64,000 nucleotides of DNA from JAKVBK01 sp022447275 (GTDB taxonomy: Bacteria; Pseudomonadota; Alphaproteobacteria; Rhodobacterales; Rhodobacteraceae): contig CP138932.1 of the NCBI GenBank assembly GCA_047125605.1, positions 3,286,001 through 3,350,000 of the forward strand, given 5' to 3'. Shown here piece after piece: positions 24,648 to 33,333 of this stretch. The position numbers and the translations under genes were made by a program. Every line of letters starts with the position of its first letter. The stretch's first letter is position 1. Below the pieces are notes generated by a model that saw only the letters and a list, made by a program, of their open reading frames with translations, was not told the origin of the DNA and searched no databases.

Positions 24648-25109
24648 TCAGGCCTCCTGCAGCTTCTTGGCGGCGGCGTGAATCGCGGCGCGGATGCGCG
24701 GATAGGTGCCACAGCGACACAAATTGGCGGACATGGCCGTATCTATGTCCTCATCCGTGGGCGTGGGGTTGAGATCCAGAAACGAGGCCGCCTGCATGAT
24801 CTGGCCAGACTGGCAGTAGCCGCATTGCGCGACCTGATGTTCGATCCAGGCTTCTTGAACGGCGTGCAAACTATCGGGCTGCGCGAGCCCCTCAATGGTC
24901 GTCACCTCGCCGCCGGCTAAATCGCCGATGGCAAGCTGACAGGACCGCACCGCAAGCCCATCGACATGAACAGTGCAGGCCCCGCATTGCGCAATACCGC
25001 AGCCGTATTTCGGGCCCGTGATGTTCAATTCATCTCGGAGCACCCAAAGCAGCGGCATGTCAGCGGTGACATCCACTTCGTATTCAGTGCCGTTGACGGT
25101 TAGTCGCAT
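24648..25109 (-). CDS. iorA: [2Fe-2S] subunit, isoquinoline-1-oxidoreductase (IorA) type
   Basis: 153 residues, the usual length. The plant-type ferredoxin cluster site CGIAQCGAC with a later C in AVRSC binds one [2Fe-2S] centre; the helical second domain CGYCQSGQ ... LCRCGTYPRI binds the other. It has no signal peptide of its own and would be carried out with the Tat-tagged large subunit. First gene of a four-gene minus-strand operon. Confidence 0.88.
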   Translation of the reverse strand: MRLTVNGTEYEVDVTADMPLLWVLRDELNITGPKYGCGIAQCGACTVHVDGLAVRSCQLAIGDLAGGEVTTIEGLAQPDSLHAVQEAWIEHQVAQCGYCQSGQIMQAASFLDLNPTPTDEDIDTAMSANLCRCGTYPRIRAAIHAAAKKLQEA

Positions 25110-25535
25110 GTCGCTGCCTCGCTGGTGGCTGTTGCGCCACGCTAACAGACTGCAGCGGACGCGCTATCAGCATTACGCGCCAAATGCGGGTCAGGATCTT
25201 ATGACCTAAGGTTAATCGCACGTATTTTGTTCAGAACGGCAAGCGGTCTCGTATCGGATGTTGTCGGGCTGTGCGTTTTGTTCCTTGCATAGCAGGCTCA
25301 CTATTGAGAACCGGCTTGTGTGGAGCATTCGTCTGCGCGCTCACTGCAGTAGCCAGAGACATGCAATGTATAACCGTTGGAAATGACGGGGCGACATGTG
25401 CATCTTCTGACAAAGGCCGCTGCCAACGTGTCTTGCTCGTTGCACGGGAGTAGGCGCCCTGTTTCGAGGGGCTAAGATCGCTAAAGTACATTGGGGCGGA
25501 CGGGCTTTAGAACTTCAATTTGGAGGTGCACGAAT
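25110..25535. other. Divergent intergenic region between iorA and the SGNH-like gene
   Basis: 426 bases between divergent genes. Short open frames occur on both strands with no recognisable product. Promoters for both directions are expected here, but no clear operator or consensus promoter stands out. Confidence 0.5.
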
Positions 25536-26357
25536 ATGCGCACAGCTCTCGGTCGTCTTGTGATCGTCTTCGCGTCTGCACTGGCATGTGCATTTGGGCC
25601 GATGATCGCGCATGCGAAACCCTTCCCCGAAGGAACGGATGCGCTGTTTATTGGTCACAGTTTCTTCGTGCCGATCAGCCGAAATTTTGATGACATTGTC
25701 TCTGCCAGCGGGGCCTACCCCAACCACAGTCACCAGGAAGTTTTTTCCGGTGGACGAACCGGGACCCCACAGTCGCTATGGGAGAGCCGGAAAAAACGCA
25801 GGGCAGTCACTGAGATTCTTGCAACGGGAGAGATTGACCTTCTTGGATTTACCCATGCTGGCCCGTTCGGCAGCGCGCAACAAGATTATCAGCGCTGGAT
25901 CGATTTGGCCCTGCAATACAACCCGAGCACATCCTTTATGATTGGCAGTTTGTGGGCCCCGGGCGGTACCAACACCTCCATGACTGAATTCAGAGCTCAA
26001 ACTGATGAAGCAGCCGATTATGGGTGGGAGATGATTAAAGCGCTGCGGGCAGCCAACCCCGGCGTTGCGTTTTATCATATCGCGCACGGGCCCATGATGG
26101 TTGAGATGCGCGAAGATTTTGAGGCTGGCGAGCTAGAAGATTTAACAGCACTGGTGGGACGCAGAACGCGTAAAGACGTGCTCTTCACGGATGACGACCT
26201 CGGCCATGCTGGCGAAATGGCGAAGGACCTGATGGCGCTTGTTTGGCTTGAGATGCTTTATGGAATTCAGCGCGGTCAAGTGGCCGTTGAGTGGGATAGA
26301 CAAGATACGATGCGTCTGCTGCGTGACGTTGTTCAGATGAATGCGCCCTACAATTAG
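25536..26357 (+). CDS. Secreted SGNH/GDSL-like hydrolase, putative
   Basis: 273 residues from ATG 25536, preceded by GGAGG. A signal peptide ends at about IAHAKP. The mature start has FIGHSFF in the place of the GDS block of SGNH hydrolases, and DLGHAGEMA near residue 220 resembles the DxxH block, so a Ser-His catalytic pair is plausible. The usual Gly and Asn blocks are hard to place, and family membership is tentative. It stands alone between divergent and convergent neighbours. Confidence 0.55.
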   Translation: MRTALGRLVIVFASALACAFGPMIAHAKPFPEGTDALFIGHSFFVPISRNFDDIVSASGAYPNHSHQEVFSGGRTGTPQSLWESRKKRRAVTEILATGEIDLLGFTHAGPFGSAQQDYQRWIDLALQYNPSTSFMIGSLWAPGGTNTSMTEFRAQTDEAADYGWEMIKALRAANPGVAFYHIAHGPMMVEMREDFEAGELEDLTALVGRRTRKDVLFTDDDLGHAGEMAKDLMALVWLEMLYGIQRGQVAVEWDRQDTMRLLRDVVQMNAPYN

Positions 26358-26733
26358 TCTCTGTGCCGGCGTGATCGCGCCTGATTTCAGGGGGGGCTAT
26401 TGCCTGAGCCGCGGGAGGGGAAACGCAGCGGCCAATCGGCCGGGCTCCACTGAATGAACGGCTTGGCAATACCGTTCAAACCTCGCCGGCTAAGGCTTGG
26501 CCGGCCTCGGCAGCAAAGATCTGCCAGGGTTTCAGATCAGTACCGGGAATTATCGAAAGCATCTTGAGCACCCTTCGGCAGTTCAGGTGTGCAGCATCTC
26601 AATTACTCTGTTTGGCCGAACAAGTTGTTTGGGCAGGGGCGTTCTGCCTTGGGGCGTCGTGCTGTTCTGCCCAGCACGATCACTCCCAGCCCAATCTATT
26701 CCAGCCCAATCGACCCCAGTCAGACCGAGCCTG
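26358..26733. other. 376-bp intergenic stretch between convergent genes
   Basis: No supported gene. Near 26690-26715 a ccagcccaatc motif occurs twice close together. There is no array or clear terminator. Confidence 0.5.
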
Positions 26734-27174
26734 TCACGCCTCAATGGCGGTGATCATATCTACGCGCGTGGCATGCCGTCCGCCCTCGAATGAAGCCGAA
26801 AGGAAGGCATCCACGATCTCGAGCGCAAGCCCTTCGCCCAGCACGCGCGCCCCCAGAGACAGCATGTTGGCATCGTTGTGCTGGCGGATCATGGCGGCCG
26901 AGAACGGATCGGCGCAGACGCCACAGCGCACGCCCTTCACTTTGTTCGCGGCCATCATGATGCCCTGGCCCGTGCCGCACAGGATGATGCCCAGATCGCT
27001 TGCGCCTGATGCAACTTCGCGGGCGGCTGCTTCTCCGTGGGCGGGATAATGCGTGCTTTCTGGGGTGGTCGGGCCGATGTCATGCACCTCATAGCCCATG
27101 GCCTGCACGTGTTTGGCCACCGCCTGGCGCAGGTCAATTGCGGCGTGATCACTGGAAAGCACAATGCGTGTCAT
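26734..27174 (-). CDS. rpiB: Ribose-5-phosphate isomerase B
   Basis: 146 residues from ATG 27174, standard for the RpiB/LacAB family; the extra upstream frame to 27255 lacks family similarity. It interconverts ribose 5-phosphate and ribulose 5-phosphate in the pentose phosphate pathway. Key parts visible: SSDHAA near the start, the anion-hole and catalytic Cys region LCGTGQGIMMAANK, and RQHNDANMLSLGAR with the catalytic His. Monocistronic by context. Confidence 0.93.
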   Translation of the reverse strand: MTRIVLSSDHAAIDLRQAVAKHVQAMGYEVHDIGPTTPESTHYPAHGEAAAREVASGASDLGIILCGTGQGIMMAANKVKGVRCGVCADPFSAAMIRQHNDANMLSLGARVLGEGLALEIVDAFLSASFEGGRHATRVDMITAIEA

Positions 27175-27422
27175 GGTGTCTTGATCCCGTTTATGAAAAG
27201 GGGGCACGGCTGCGGTGCAGGCGCCCCCGGAGGGTGTGGGGTGATGTCTGGGCACTCATATCACAGTGCTGCGCCGGGTCCAGCACTCGCGGCGGCGGTG
27301 CGTTGATGCGGTTGCCGCCACAATCGGGCTTGAGATCGGCTGGCAGATCAGCGCACCCTTGGCACATGTAAGATGTGCACATCGGTTTATGCTGTCATCT
27401 GCCCTTGTCCGGAGGTTCTATT

Positions 27423-28220
27423 ATGTCCCATCCCCTCGTCAGCCAAGAGATGATCGCCGCCTATCAGCGCGATGGCGCCGTTCTGGTAAAGGGGCTGTTC
27501 AAGGATCATGTGGAGGCCTTGCGCGCCGGTGTGGCGCGCAACATGGAGGCGCCAGGCCCCTACGCAGCCGAAAACCTCAAGCAAGGGGAACGGGGCCGCT
27601 TCTTTGATGATTACTGTAATTGGCAACGGATCCCTGAGTTTGCGGCCGTCATTGAGAACTCGGACGTGGCGGAGGTTGCGGCTGATCTGATGGGCGCGGA
27701 GCGCGTGCAACTGTTCCATGATCACGTGCTGGTCAAGGAGCCCGGCACTTCAAAGGCCACCCCCTGGCATCAGGATGGGCCCTATTACTTTGTCGACGGA
27801 CGCCAGACTGTCAGCTTCTGGTCTCCGCTCGATCCGGTGACAGAGGCCACCCTGCGCTGTGTGGCGGGCAGTCATCTTTGGGAAAAGCCGGTCTTGCCCA
27901 CGCGCTGGTTGGCCGAAACCAGTTTCTATCCCGATGAGGCCGCCTACCGGCCGGTGCCCGATCCCGATGCGGAAGGCATGACGGTTTTGGAATGGTCCAT
28001 GGAGCCCGGCGATGCGGTGGCGTTCCACTTTTCCACCCTGCACGGCGCCCGGGGCAATACCAGCGACAGCCGCAGGCGCGCCTTCTCCCTGCGTTTGATA
28101 GGCGATGATGCGCGCTATACGGAGCGGCCCGGGCGCACCTCGCCTCCGTTTCCGGGCCATGACATGGTGCCGGGCCAGATACTGCGCGAAGATTGGTTCC
28201 CAGTGCTTTATGCGCGCTGA
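27423..28220 (+). CDS. Phytanoyl-CoA dioxygenase (PhyH) family protein
   Basis: 265 residues from ATG 27423 with a GGAGG-like site upstream. It is an Fe(II)/2-oxoglutarate oxygenase of the PhyH fold: the HxD ligand pair is in TPWHQDGPYY, the distal His in FHFSTLHGARGN, and the 2-oxoglutarate Arg in RRAFSLRLIGDDA. The substrate is unknown; bacterial members hydroxylate many small molecules. The downstream gene is convergent, leaving 9 bases between them. Confidence 0.85.
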   Translation: MSHPLVSQEMIAAYQRDGAVLVKGLFKDHVEALRAGVARNMEAPGPYAAENLKQGERGRFFDDYCNWQRIPEFAAVIENSDVAEVAADLMGAERVQLFHDHVLVKEPGTSKATPWHQDGPYYFVDGRQTVSFWSPLDPVTEATLRCVAGSHLWEKPVLPTRWLAETSFYPDEAAYRPVPDPDAEGMTVLEWSMEPGDAVAFHFSTLHGARGNTSDSRRRAFSLRLIGDDARYTERPGRTSPPFPGHDMVPGQILREDWFPVLYAR

Positions 28221-28229
28221 GCCAAGCCG

Positions 28230-29207
28230 CTAACCGTCAGAGAAAACCGCGTGTTCCCCGCGCTCCGCTGTGGCGCGCCCGGCCAGCAAATCCGCGTAGT
28301 AGTCAAAAAGCGTATCCTCCCCGAAGGAGGGGGTGGCTTCGGCGTCGTAGCGGGCGCGACTTTCGTCCCACACCAGCATGGACTCACTGGCGTAGTATTT
28401 GCCAATCCGGGCGAGTTCAGCCTTGCTGCGCAGCGGTGGGATCACCTTGCCCGCCACCCCGAGCACCCCGCCGATCACATCCATCATGCGCAGCGGAACG
28501 CGTTTGACGGGCACCGTTTTGCCCATCAAGCGCGAAAGGCCGTCGACCTGATCCATCGGGGTGATCGCCGGACCGGGCCCGCCGATGGGCAGGATGGCAT
28601 TGCGGGCCGCGGGATCGGTGAGGCTTTGGGATAGAAAACGCCCCAGATCGCGATCGCTGATCGGCTTGCAGGCGGTCAGACGACCATCCCCAAACACAAG
28701 GAAAGGCTTGCCCGCCATGACACGCGCCACCTGCCCAGAGAGCGATTTGAAGAATGCGGTGGGCCGCACGATCGTCCAGGTCAGTCCGGAAGCCATCAGA
28801 CTGGCCTCAAAAGCCAGCTTGGCCTGCTGGAAGGCCAGCTTGGGCCGTTGCACACAGATCGCAGAGAGCAAAACGAAGTGCTGAACCCCAAGTGTTTTCG
28901 CGGTGTCGAGCAGGATCTGGTTTGCATCGTGGTCAACCGCCCATGCGTCGGCTTTCACGCCTGTGCGCGAGGCGATGCATGAGATCATCACCTCGGGTGC
29001 TGGCCCCTGCTCAATCGCCTTTTGCAGCGCCTCGGTGCTGTCGATCTGCGCGCGCAGGATCTGAGCCCCCGGAGGCAGCCCCTCTGCTGAGGCCCCCGGT
29101 CGCACAAGGCAGGTCACCCCATGGCCATCGGCCATCAGGGCCCAAGCCGTTGCCCGCCCGATTGTGCCCGTCGCGCCAGCCAGCAGCACCTCGCATCGAT
29201 GTGTCAT
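28230..29207 (-). CDS. bciA: 3,8-divinyl (proto)chlorophyllide 8-vinyl reductase, BciA-like
   Basis: 325 residues, an atypical short-chain dehydrogenase/NmrA-fold enzyme. The NAD(P) motif GATGTIGR is near the N-terminus. Family-specific stretches LLSAICVQRPKLAFQ, VRPTAFFKSLSGQV and FGDGRLTACKPISDRDL match BciA/DVR reductases, which convert the 8-vinyl to an ethyl group in bacteriochlorophyll synthesis using NADPH. The neighbours are not photosynthesis genes. If the rest of a photosynthesis cluster is elsewhere, the organism makes bacteriochlorophyll. Confidence 0.85.
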   Translation of the reverse strand: MTHRCEVLLAGATGTIGRATAWALMADGHGVTCLVRPGASAEGLPPGAQILRAQIDSTEALQKAIEQGPAPEVMISCIASRTGVKADAWAVDHDANQILLDTAKTLGVQHFVLLSAICVQRPKLAFQQAKLAFEASLMASGLTWTIVRPTAFFKSLSGQVARVMAGKPFLVFGDGRLTACKPISDRDLGRFLSQSLTDPAARNAILPIGGPGPAITPMDQVDGLSRLMGKTVPVKRVPLRMMDVIGGVLGVAGKVIPPLRSKAELARIGKYYASESMLVWDESRARYDAEATPSFGEDTLFDYYADLLAGRATAERGEHAVFSDG

Positions 29208-29384
29208 GTTTTGCAGTCACCCAGATGTGTCAACATGGGCCGAGTGTAGGCAGGCCGCGCCGCAGGGCAAGATGTCTTGCGCAGCAAGCGGGGTGCCCCA
29301 TTCCCCTTGCCGCCCCAGCAGCTATACTGAGACAGCGCCGCGCGCCCCGCTTTGGCCCGCCGGCAAAAGGAGGTCTGCACGCCC

Positions 29385-30221
29385 ATGACAAAACCCTGCA
29401 TTATCTGTGTCGCCATCACGGGATCTGTCGGTCAGAAAACCGACAACCCCGCCATTCCGATCACGCAGGAAGAACAGATCGAAAGCACCCATGCCGCCTT
29501 CGAGGCCGGGGCCAGCATTGCCCATTGCCATGTGCGCATGCCCGATGGCGCCACAACCTCCGACCCCGAGCGTTTTGCACGGCTCAAGGAGGGGATCGAG
29601 ACCCATTGCCCGGGCATGATCGTGCAATTGTCCACCGGGGGGCGTTCAGGCTCTGGCGCGGCGCGGGGCGGCATGCTGCCTTTGGCACCGGATATGGCAT
29701 CGTTGACAGTCGGGTCGAACAACTTCCCGACCCGGGTCTATGAAAACCCACCGGACCTGGTCGACTGGTTGGCAGGCCTGATGCGAGAGCATGCGGTCAA
29801 GCCTGAGATTGAGGCGTTTGACCTGTCTCACATCTTTCAAGCTGCAAAGATGGCCGCGGATGGGCGGATCGCGGGCCCGCTTTACGTGCAATTCGTCATG
29901 GGCGTGAAGAACGCCATGCCGGTTGACCGCGAGTCGTTTGACTATTTCCGCAAGACCCTCGCCCGCTTGGCACCGGATGCGGAATGGTGCGGCGCTGGGA
30001 TTGGTGCGGGGCAATTGCAGGTCAATGAATGGTGCGTTGCCGAGGGTGGGCATGCGCGGACCGGGCTGGAAGACAATATCCGCCTCGACCGCACAACCCT
30101 CGCGCCGTCGAATGCGGCCTTGGTCAGCCGGGTGGTGGACCTGTGTGAGAAATACGCGCGCCCCGTGGCCACCCCAGCCCAGGCGCGGCAGATTTTGGGC
30201 CTGCGACCGGTGTCCGCCTGA
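29385..30221 (+). CDS. Beta-keto acid cleavage enzyme (BKACE, DUF849) family
   Basis: 278 residues from ATG 29385 with AAAAGGAGG upstream. BKACE enzymes condense a beta-keto acid with acetyl-CoA and cleave it to a new CoA thioester plus acetoacetate. The zinc site is visible as AHCHVRMPDG, with later family residues STGGRSG, EIEAFDLSHI and GIGAGQLQVN. Which keto acid is used cannot be told; family members range from 3-keto-5-aminohexanoate to dehydrocarnitine cleavage. No pathway partners adjoin it. Confidence 0.85.
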   Translation: MTKPCIICVAITGSVGQKTDNPAIPITQEEQIESTHAAFEAGASIAHCHVRMPDGATTSDPERFARLKEGIETHCPGMIVQLSTGGRSGSGAARGGMLPLAPDMASLTVGSNNFPTRVYENPPDLVDWLAGLMREHAVKPEIEAFDLSHIFQAAKMAADGRIAGPLYVQFVMGVKNAMPVDRESFDYFRKTLARLAPDAEWCGAGIGAGQLQVNEWCVAEGGHARTGLEDNIRLDRTTLAPSNAALVSRVVDLCEKYARPVATPAQARQILGLRPVSA

Positions 30222-30317
30222 CGTTTGGCACTAGCGGCGGCACCGCGCCGCCTGTCTGGTTGCCTTCGAGCGCAGGTGACGTGGCCGAGGGCGACACCGG
30301 CCAGTGACGTGCCCCTG

Positions 30318-30920
30318 TCACTGCAAGAACTGCGCGAGGGCTGCCAATTCCTGCTGGCGGATTTCATGGCCGCCGGGATGGTGCTCCAATGTCACCGCAG
30401 CGCCCTGTTCCTGCAACCAATCGGTGAACTGTGCGGTCAGCGGCAAGGGGCAGATCGGATCGCGCGCCCCGGCCGTGACCAGAACCGGGCGGCCCGACAG
30501 GCCCGGCTGAGGCGCGGGCGCCCAGGGGATCAACGGGTGCAGCAGAGCCACCCTGTCAAACAAGGCGGGCTGGGCCATCATCACGGCCGCCAGGATGTTG
30601 GCGCCGTTCGAATAGCCCAGGGCATACACCGGGTTGTCCGGCGCCTCTGCGCAATGCGCGGCCACGAACCCGGCCATCTTGCCCGTCGCCCGGGCCAGAT
30701 CATCCATGTCATAGACGCCCTCACCGGTGCGCCGAAAAAAGCGTGCTGCCCCCGCTTCGGAGACATCGCCAAGCGGGGCCACCAGGCCCGCATCCGGAAG
30801 CAGATCCCGCACCAAAATGTCAAACTGGTGCTGATCCCCGCCCGTTCCGTGAAACGCGAAAACGAGCGGAGACGCGCTGTCCCGAGGTGGGCGGGCCAGA
30901 TGCTGGTAGCTGTCTTTCAT
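30318..30920 (-). CDS. Alpha/beta-hydrolase, MhqD-like carboxylesterase
   Basis: 200 residues, matching the small phospholipase/carboxylesterase family. The oxyanion motif is FAFHGTGGD, the nucleophile elbow GYSNGAN, the acid is in GARDPICP, and the His in PGGHEI. It starts 13 bases after the ring-cleaving dioxygenase upstream on the same strand. In Bacillus, mhqO and mhqD encode just such a pair induced by quinones, so joint action on quinone or catechol-like compounds is inferred. Confidence 0.75.
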   Translation of the reverse strand: MKDSYQHLARPPRDSASPLVFAFHGTGGDQHQFDILVRDLLPDAGLVAPLGDVSEAGAARFFRRTGEGVYDMDDLARATGKMAGFVAAHCAEAPDNPVYALGYSNGANILAAVMMAQPALFDRVALLHPLIPWAPAPQPGLSGRPVLVTAGARDPICPLPLTAQFTDWLQEQGAAVTLEHHPGGHEIRQQELAALAQFLQ

Positions 30921-30933
30921 GGCGGGTCTGCCC

Positions 30934-31866
30934 TCAGTCAGTGATCGGCATCAAACGCGCTTCGAGCGCAGGACGCAGATGCTCATGCTGGGTCGGCAGC
31001 ATCAGGCCCTGGCCCAACTGGTCGGGGGCTTCGTCGCGATCAAAGCCGGGCTCGTTGGTGGCCACTTCGAACAGAACCCCGCCGGGCGTGCGGAAATAGA
31101 TCGCCCAGAAATAATCCCGATCGATCACGGGGGTCACCTGATAGCCGGTATCCAGCAGCGCTTTGCGCACCTCCAACTGGGCGGCACGATCTTCCACGGC
31201 GAAGGCGATATGGTGGACAGAGCCCGCGCCCTGATCCGCCACCGCAGCACTGGGCAACTCTTCGATGTCGATGCGGTCGGCGCCATTGCCACCGGGCACG
31301 ATAAGGCGCGTGACATTGCCATCCACGCCGGCTTCTTCATAGCCCATGAAGGACATCAACTCAACCGATGCGGCCCTGTCATGGACGCGCATGCGCGCCC
31401 CGTGAAACCCGTGGATGCCCATCTCGGCGGGCACATCACCGCCCTCCCACGGTGTGCGGGCGTCTCCGTCCACCTCGACCAGAGCAAACCCGTCGCCATC
31501 GGGGCCGTCAAAGCGCAGGCGGTTCTCTCCGAAACTGCTGCTTTGTGCCAAGCCTGATACACCCAAGGCACTCAGCCGCTCTGCCCATGCTTTAAGGGTG
31601 CCTTTGGGCACGGCAAACTCCGTTTCACCCACTTCGCCGACACCGGCGCGGCCCTTGCGCATGTTGGGGAAGGGGAAATATGTCATCACCGATCCGGGCG
31701 AGCCTGCCGCGTCGCCGTAATACAGGTGATAGACGTCAGGCGCGTCGAAGTTGACGGTTTTCTTGACCCGGCGCAGGCCGAGCGTCTTGGTGAAAAAGTC
31801 AGAGTTCTGCTGCGCATTGGCCGCCATTGAGGTGACGTGATGCAGGCCTTTGATCTGGGTTATCAT
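30934..31866 (-). CDS. VOC-family ring-cleaving dioxygenase, MhqO-like
   Basis: 310 residues with two vicinal-oxygen-chelate halves. Metal ligands fit LHHVTSMA near residue 9, VHHIAFAVED in the second half, and the Glu in GVLFEVATNEPGF. Length and sequence fit the ring-cleaving dioxygenase group that includes Bacillus MhqO. It is the first gene of a two-gene operon with the hydrolase. The true substrate is unknown. Confidence 0.8.
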   Translation of the reverse strand: MITQIKGLHHVTSMAANAQQNSDFFTKTLGLRRVKKTVNFDAPDVYHLYYGDAAGSPGSVMTYFPFPNMRKGRAGVGEVGETEFAVPKGTLKAWAERLSALGVSGLAQSSSFGENRLRFDGPDGDGFALVEVDGDARTPWEGGDVPAEMGIHGFHGARMRVHDRAASVELMSFMGYEEAGVDGNVTRLIVPGGNGADRIDIEELPSAAVADQGAGSVHHIAFAVEDRAAQLEVRKALLDTGYQVTPVIDRDYFWAIYFRTPGGVLFEVATNEPGFDRDEAPDQLGQGLMLPTQHEHLRPALEARLMPITD

Positions 31867-32027
31867 GATCCGTGTTCTCCTGAGGGGCGCGGTGTCGCCC
31901 GAATGTCTGTTTCCCCCTTACTTGGCCTTCTGGTCTGTGAAGTGAACCGACATAATGCGCCAATCAGTATTTCATTTTGCGCAATAATGAATTCCGCGAC
32001 CGCCACGCATGTCATGGTGCGCGCATG

Positions 32028-32060
32028 AAAAAAGGCGCGCCGGGCAGGGCGCGCCTTCTT
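32028..32060 (-). terminator. Rho-independent terminator of leuB
   Basis: aaggcgcgcc (32032-32041) pairs perfectly with ggcgcgcctt (32048-32057) around a six-base loop. Read leftwards the stem is followed by a run of T, placing it just after the leuB stop. Confidence 0.85.
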
Positions 32061-32086
32061 CTGTGCTTGGGGGTGGCAATCGCGCG

Positions 32087-33196
32087 TCAGGCGACGCTCG
32101 CTTCAAGGGCGGCCACGATCGCGTCCCCCATTTCGCTGGTGGAGACGGGCTGCGCGCCATCCTCGCCCAGCAAATCAGCGGTGCGCAGGCCATCGGCGAG
32201 TACCTTCTCGACGGCTTCTTCGAGGCGCGTGGCTTCGTCGCCCATATCAAAGCTGTAGCGCAGGGCCATCGCGAACGACAGGATGCAGGCAATGGGGTTG
32301 GCTTTGCCCTGACCGGCAATGTCGGGGGCGGAGCCATGTACGGGCTCATAGAGCGCTTTCGGCCGACCATTCGCCATGGGCGCACCGAGGCTGGCAGAGG
32401 GCAACATGCCCAGTGATCCGGTCAGCATCGCAGCCGCATCCGACAGCAAATCCCCGAACAGGTTGTCAGTTACTATGACGTCGAACTGCTTGGGCCAGCG
32501 GCACAGCTGCATGGCGCCGGCATCGGCATACATGTGGGACAGCTCGACATCCTGATAGTCTTTCTGATGCACCTCGGTAACCACATCGCGCCACAGGATG
32601 CCGCTTTCCATCACGTTTGCCTTCTCCATCGAGCAGACTTTGTTTCCACGACGGCGGGCCAGTTCAAAGGCCGAGCGCGCCACGCGCTCGATCTCGGACT
32701 CGGTGTAGCGCTGGGTGTTGATCCCAACACGCTCATTGCCTTCATTGATGATGCCGCGCGGCTCGCCGAAATAAATGCCCGAGGTCAGCTCGCGCACGAT
32801 GACGATATCGAGGCCGGCGACCACGTCCCGCTTGAGCGACGAGAAATCTGCGAGGGCATCAAAGCACTGGGCGGGGCGCAGGTTGGAGTAGAGATCCATT
32901 TCCTTGCGCAGGCGCAGCAGGCCGCGCTCGGGCTTCACAGAGAAATCCAGAACGTCGTATTTCGGGCCGCCGACAGCGCCCAGCAGAACGGCGTCAACTT
33001 CTTGCGCCTTTGCCATCGTGTCATCGTGGAGCGGGGTGCCGTGCGCATCATAGGCGGCACCGCCAACCAGATCCTCGGACACATCGAAGGTCACGTTGCG
33101 CTTGGCGCCGTACCAGTCGATGACCTTGCGGACCTCGGCCATCACTTCGGGGCCAATGCCGTCACCGGGGAGGATCAGAATGGAAGGGGTCGACAT
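32087..33196 (-). CDS. leuB: 3-isopropylmalate dehydrogenase
   Basis: 369 residues, full length. It catalyses oxidative decarboxylation of 3-isopropylmalate in leucine synthesis, with NAD and a divalent metal. Visible markers: LPGDGIGPEV at the N-terminus, LLRLRKEMDLYSNLRPA, the conserved RGIINEG/NTQRYTESEIERVAR region, and the metal/NAD region VTDNLFGDLLSDAAAMLTGSLGM with HGSAPDIAGQGKANP. It lies in the same direction as leuC and leuD but three unrelated genes are interleaved. Confidence 0.96.
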   Translation of the reverse strand: MSTPSILILPGDGIGPEVMAEVRKVIDWYGAKRNVTFDVSEDLVGGAAYDAHGTPLHDDTMAKAQEVDAVLLGAVGGPKYDVLDFSVKPERGLLRLRKEMDLYSNLRPAQCFDALADFSSLKRDVVAGLDIVIVRELTSGIYFGEPRGIINEGNERVGINTQRYTESEIERVARSAFELARRRGNKVCSMEKANVMESGILWRDVVTEVHQKDYQDVELSHMYADAGAMQLCRWPKQFDVIVTDNLFGDLLSDAAAMLTGSLGMLPSASLGAPMANGRPKALYEPVHGSAPDIAGQGKANPIACILSFAMALRYSFDMGDEATRLEEAVEKVLADGLRTADLLGEDGAQPVSTSEMGDAIVAALEASVA

Positions 33197-33333
33197 GGGC
33201 TGCGCTCCTGCGAATTGAATACCGCCGGTGGCGTACCCAATGGCCTGCTTGGGGTCAAGCTGGGGCAGGGGCAGCGGGGCCGGATGAGGGCCGGTGGCCG
33301 CCTATTTTTTGAAGCTTTGGTGCGCGTGCAACA

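Noticed and set aside
26685..26735. Repeated ccagcccaatc motifs, considered as a CRISPR or regulatory array
   Set aside because: Only two or three imperfect units without regular spacers.
28754..29743. 329-codon plus-strand open frame across bciA and the BKACE gene
   Set aside because: It is antisense to bciA and out of frame with the BKACE gene, Arg/Pro-rich, and has no recognisable domain.
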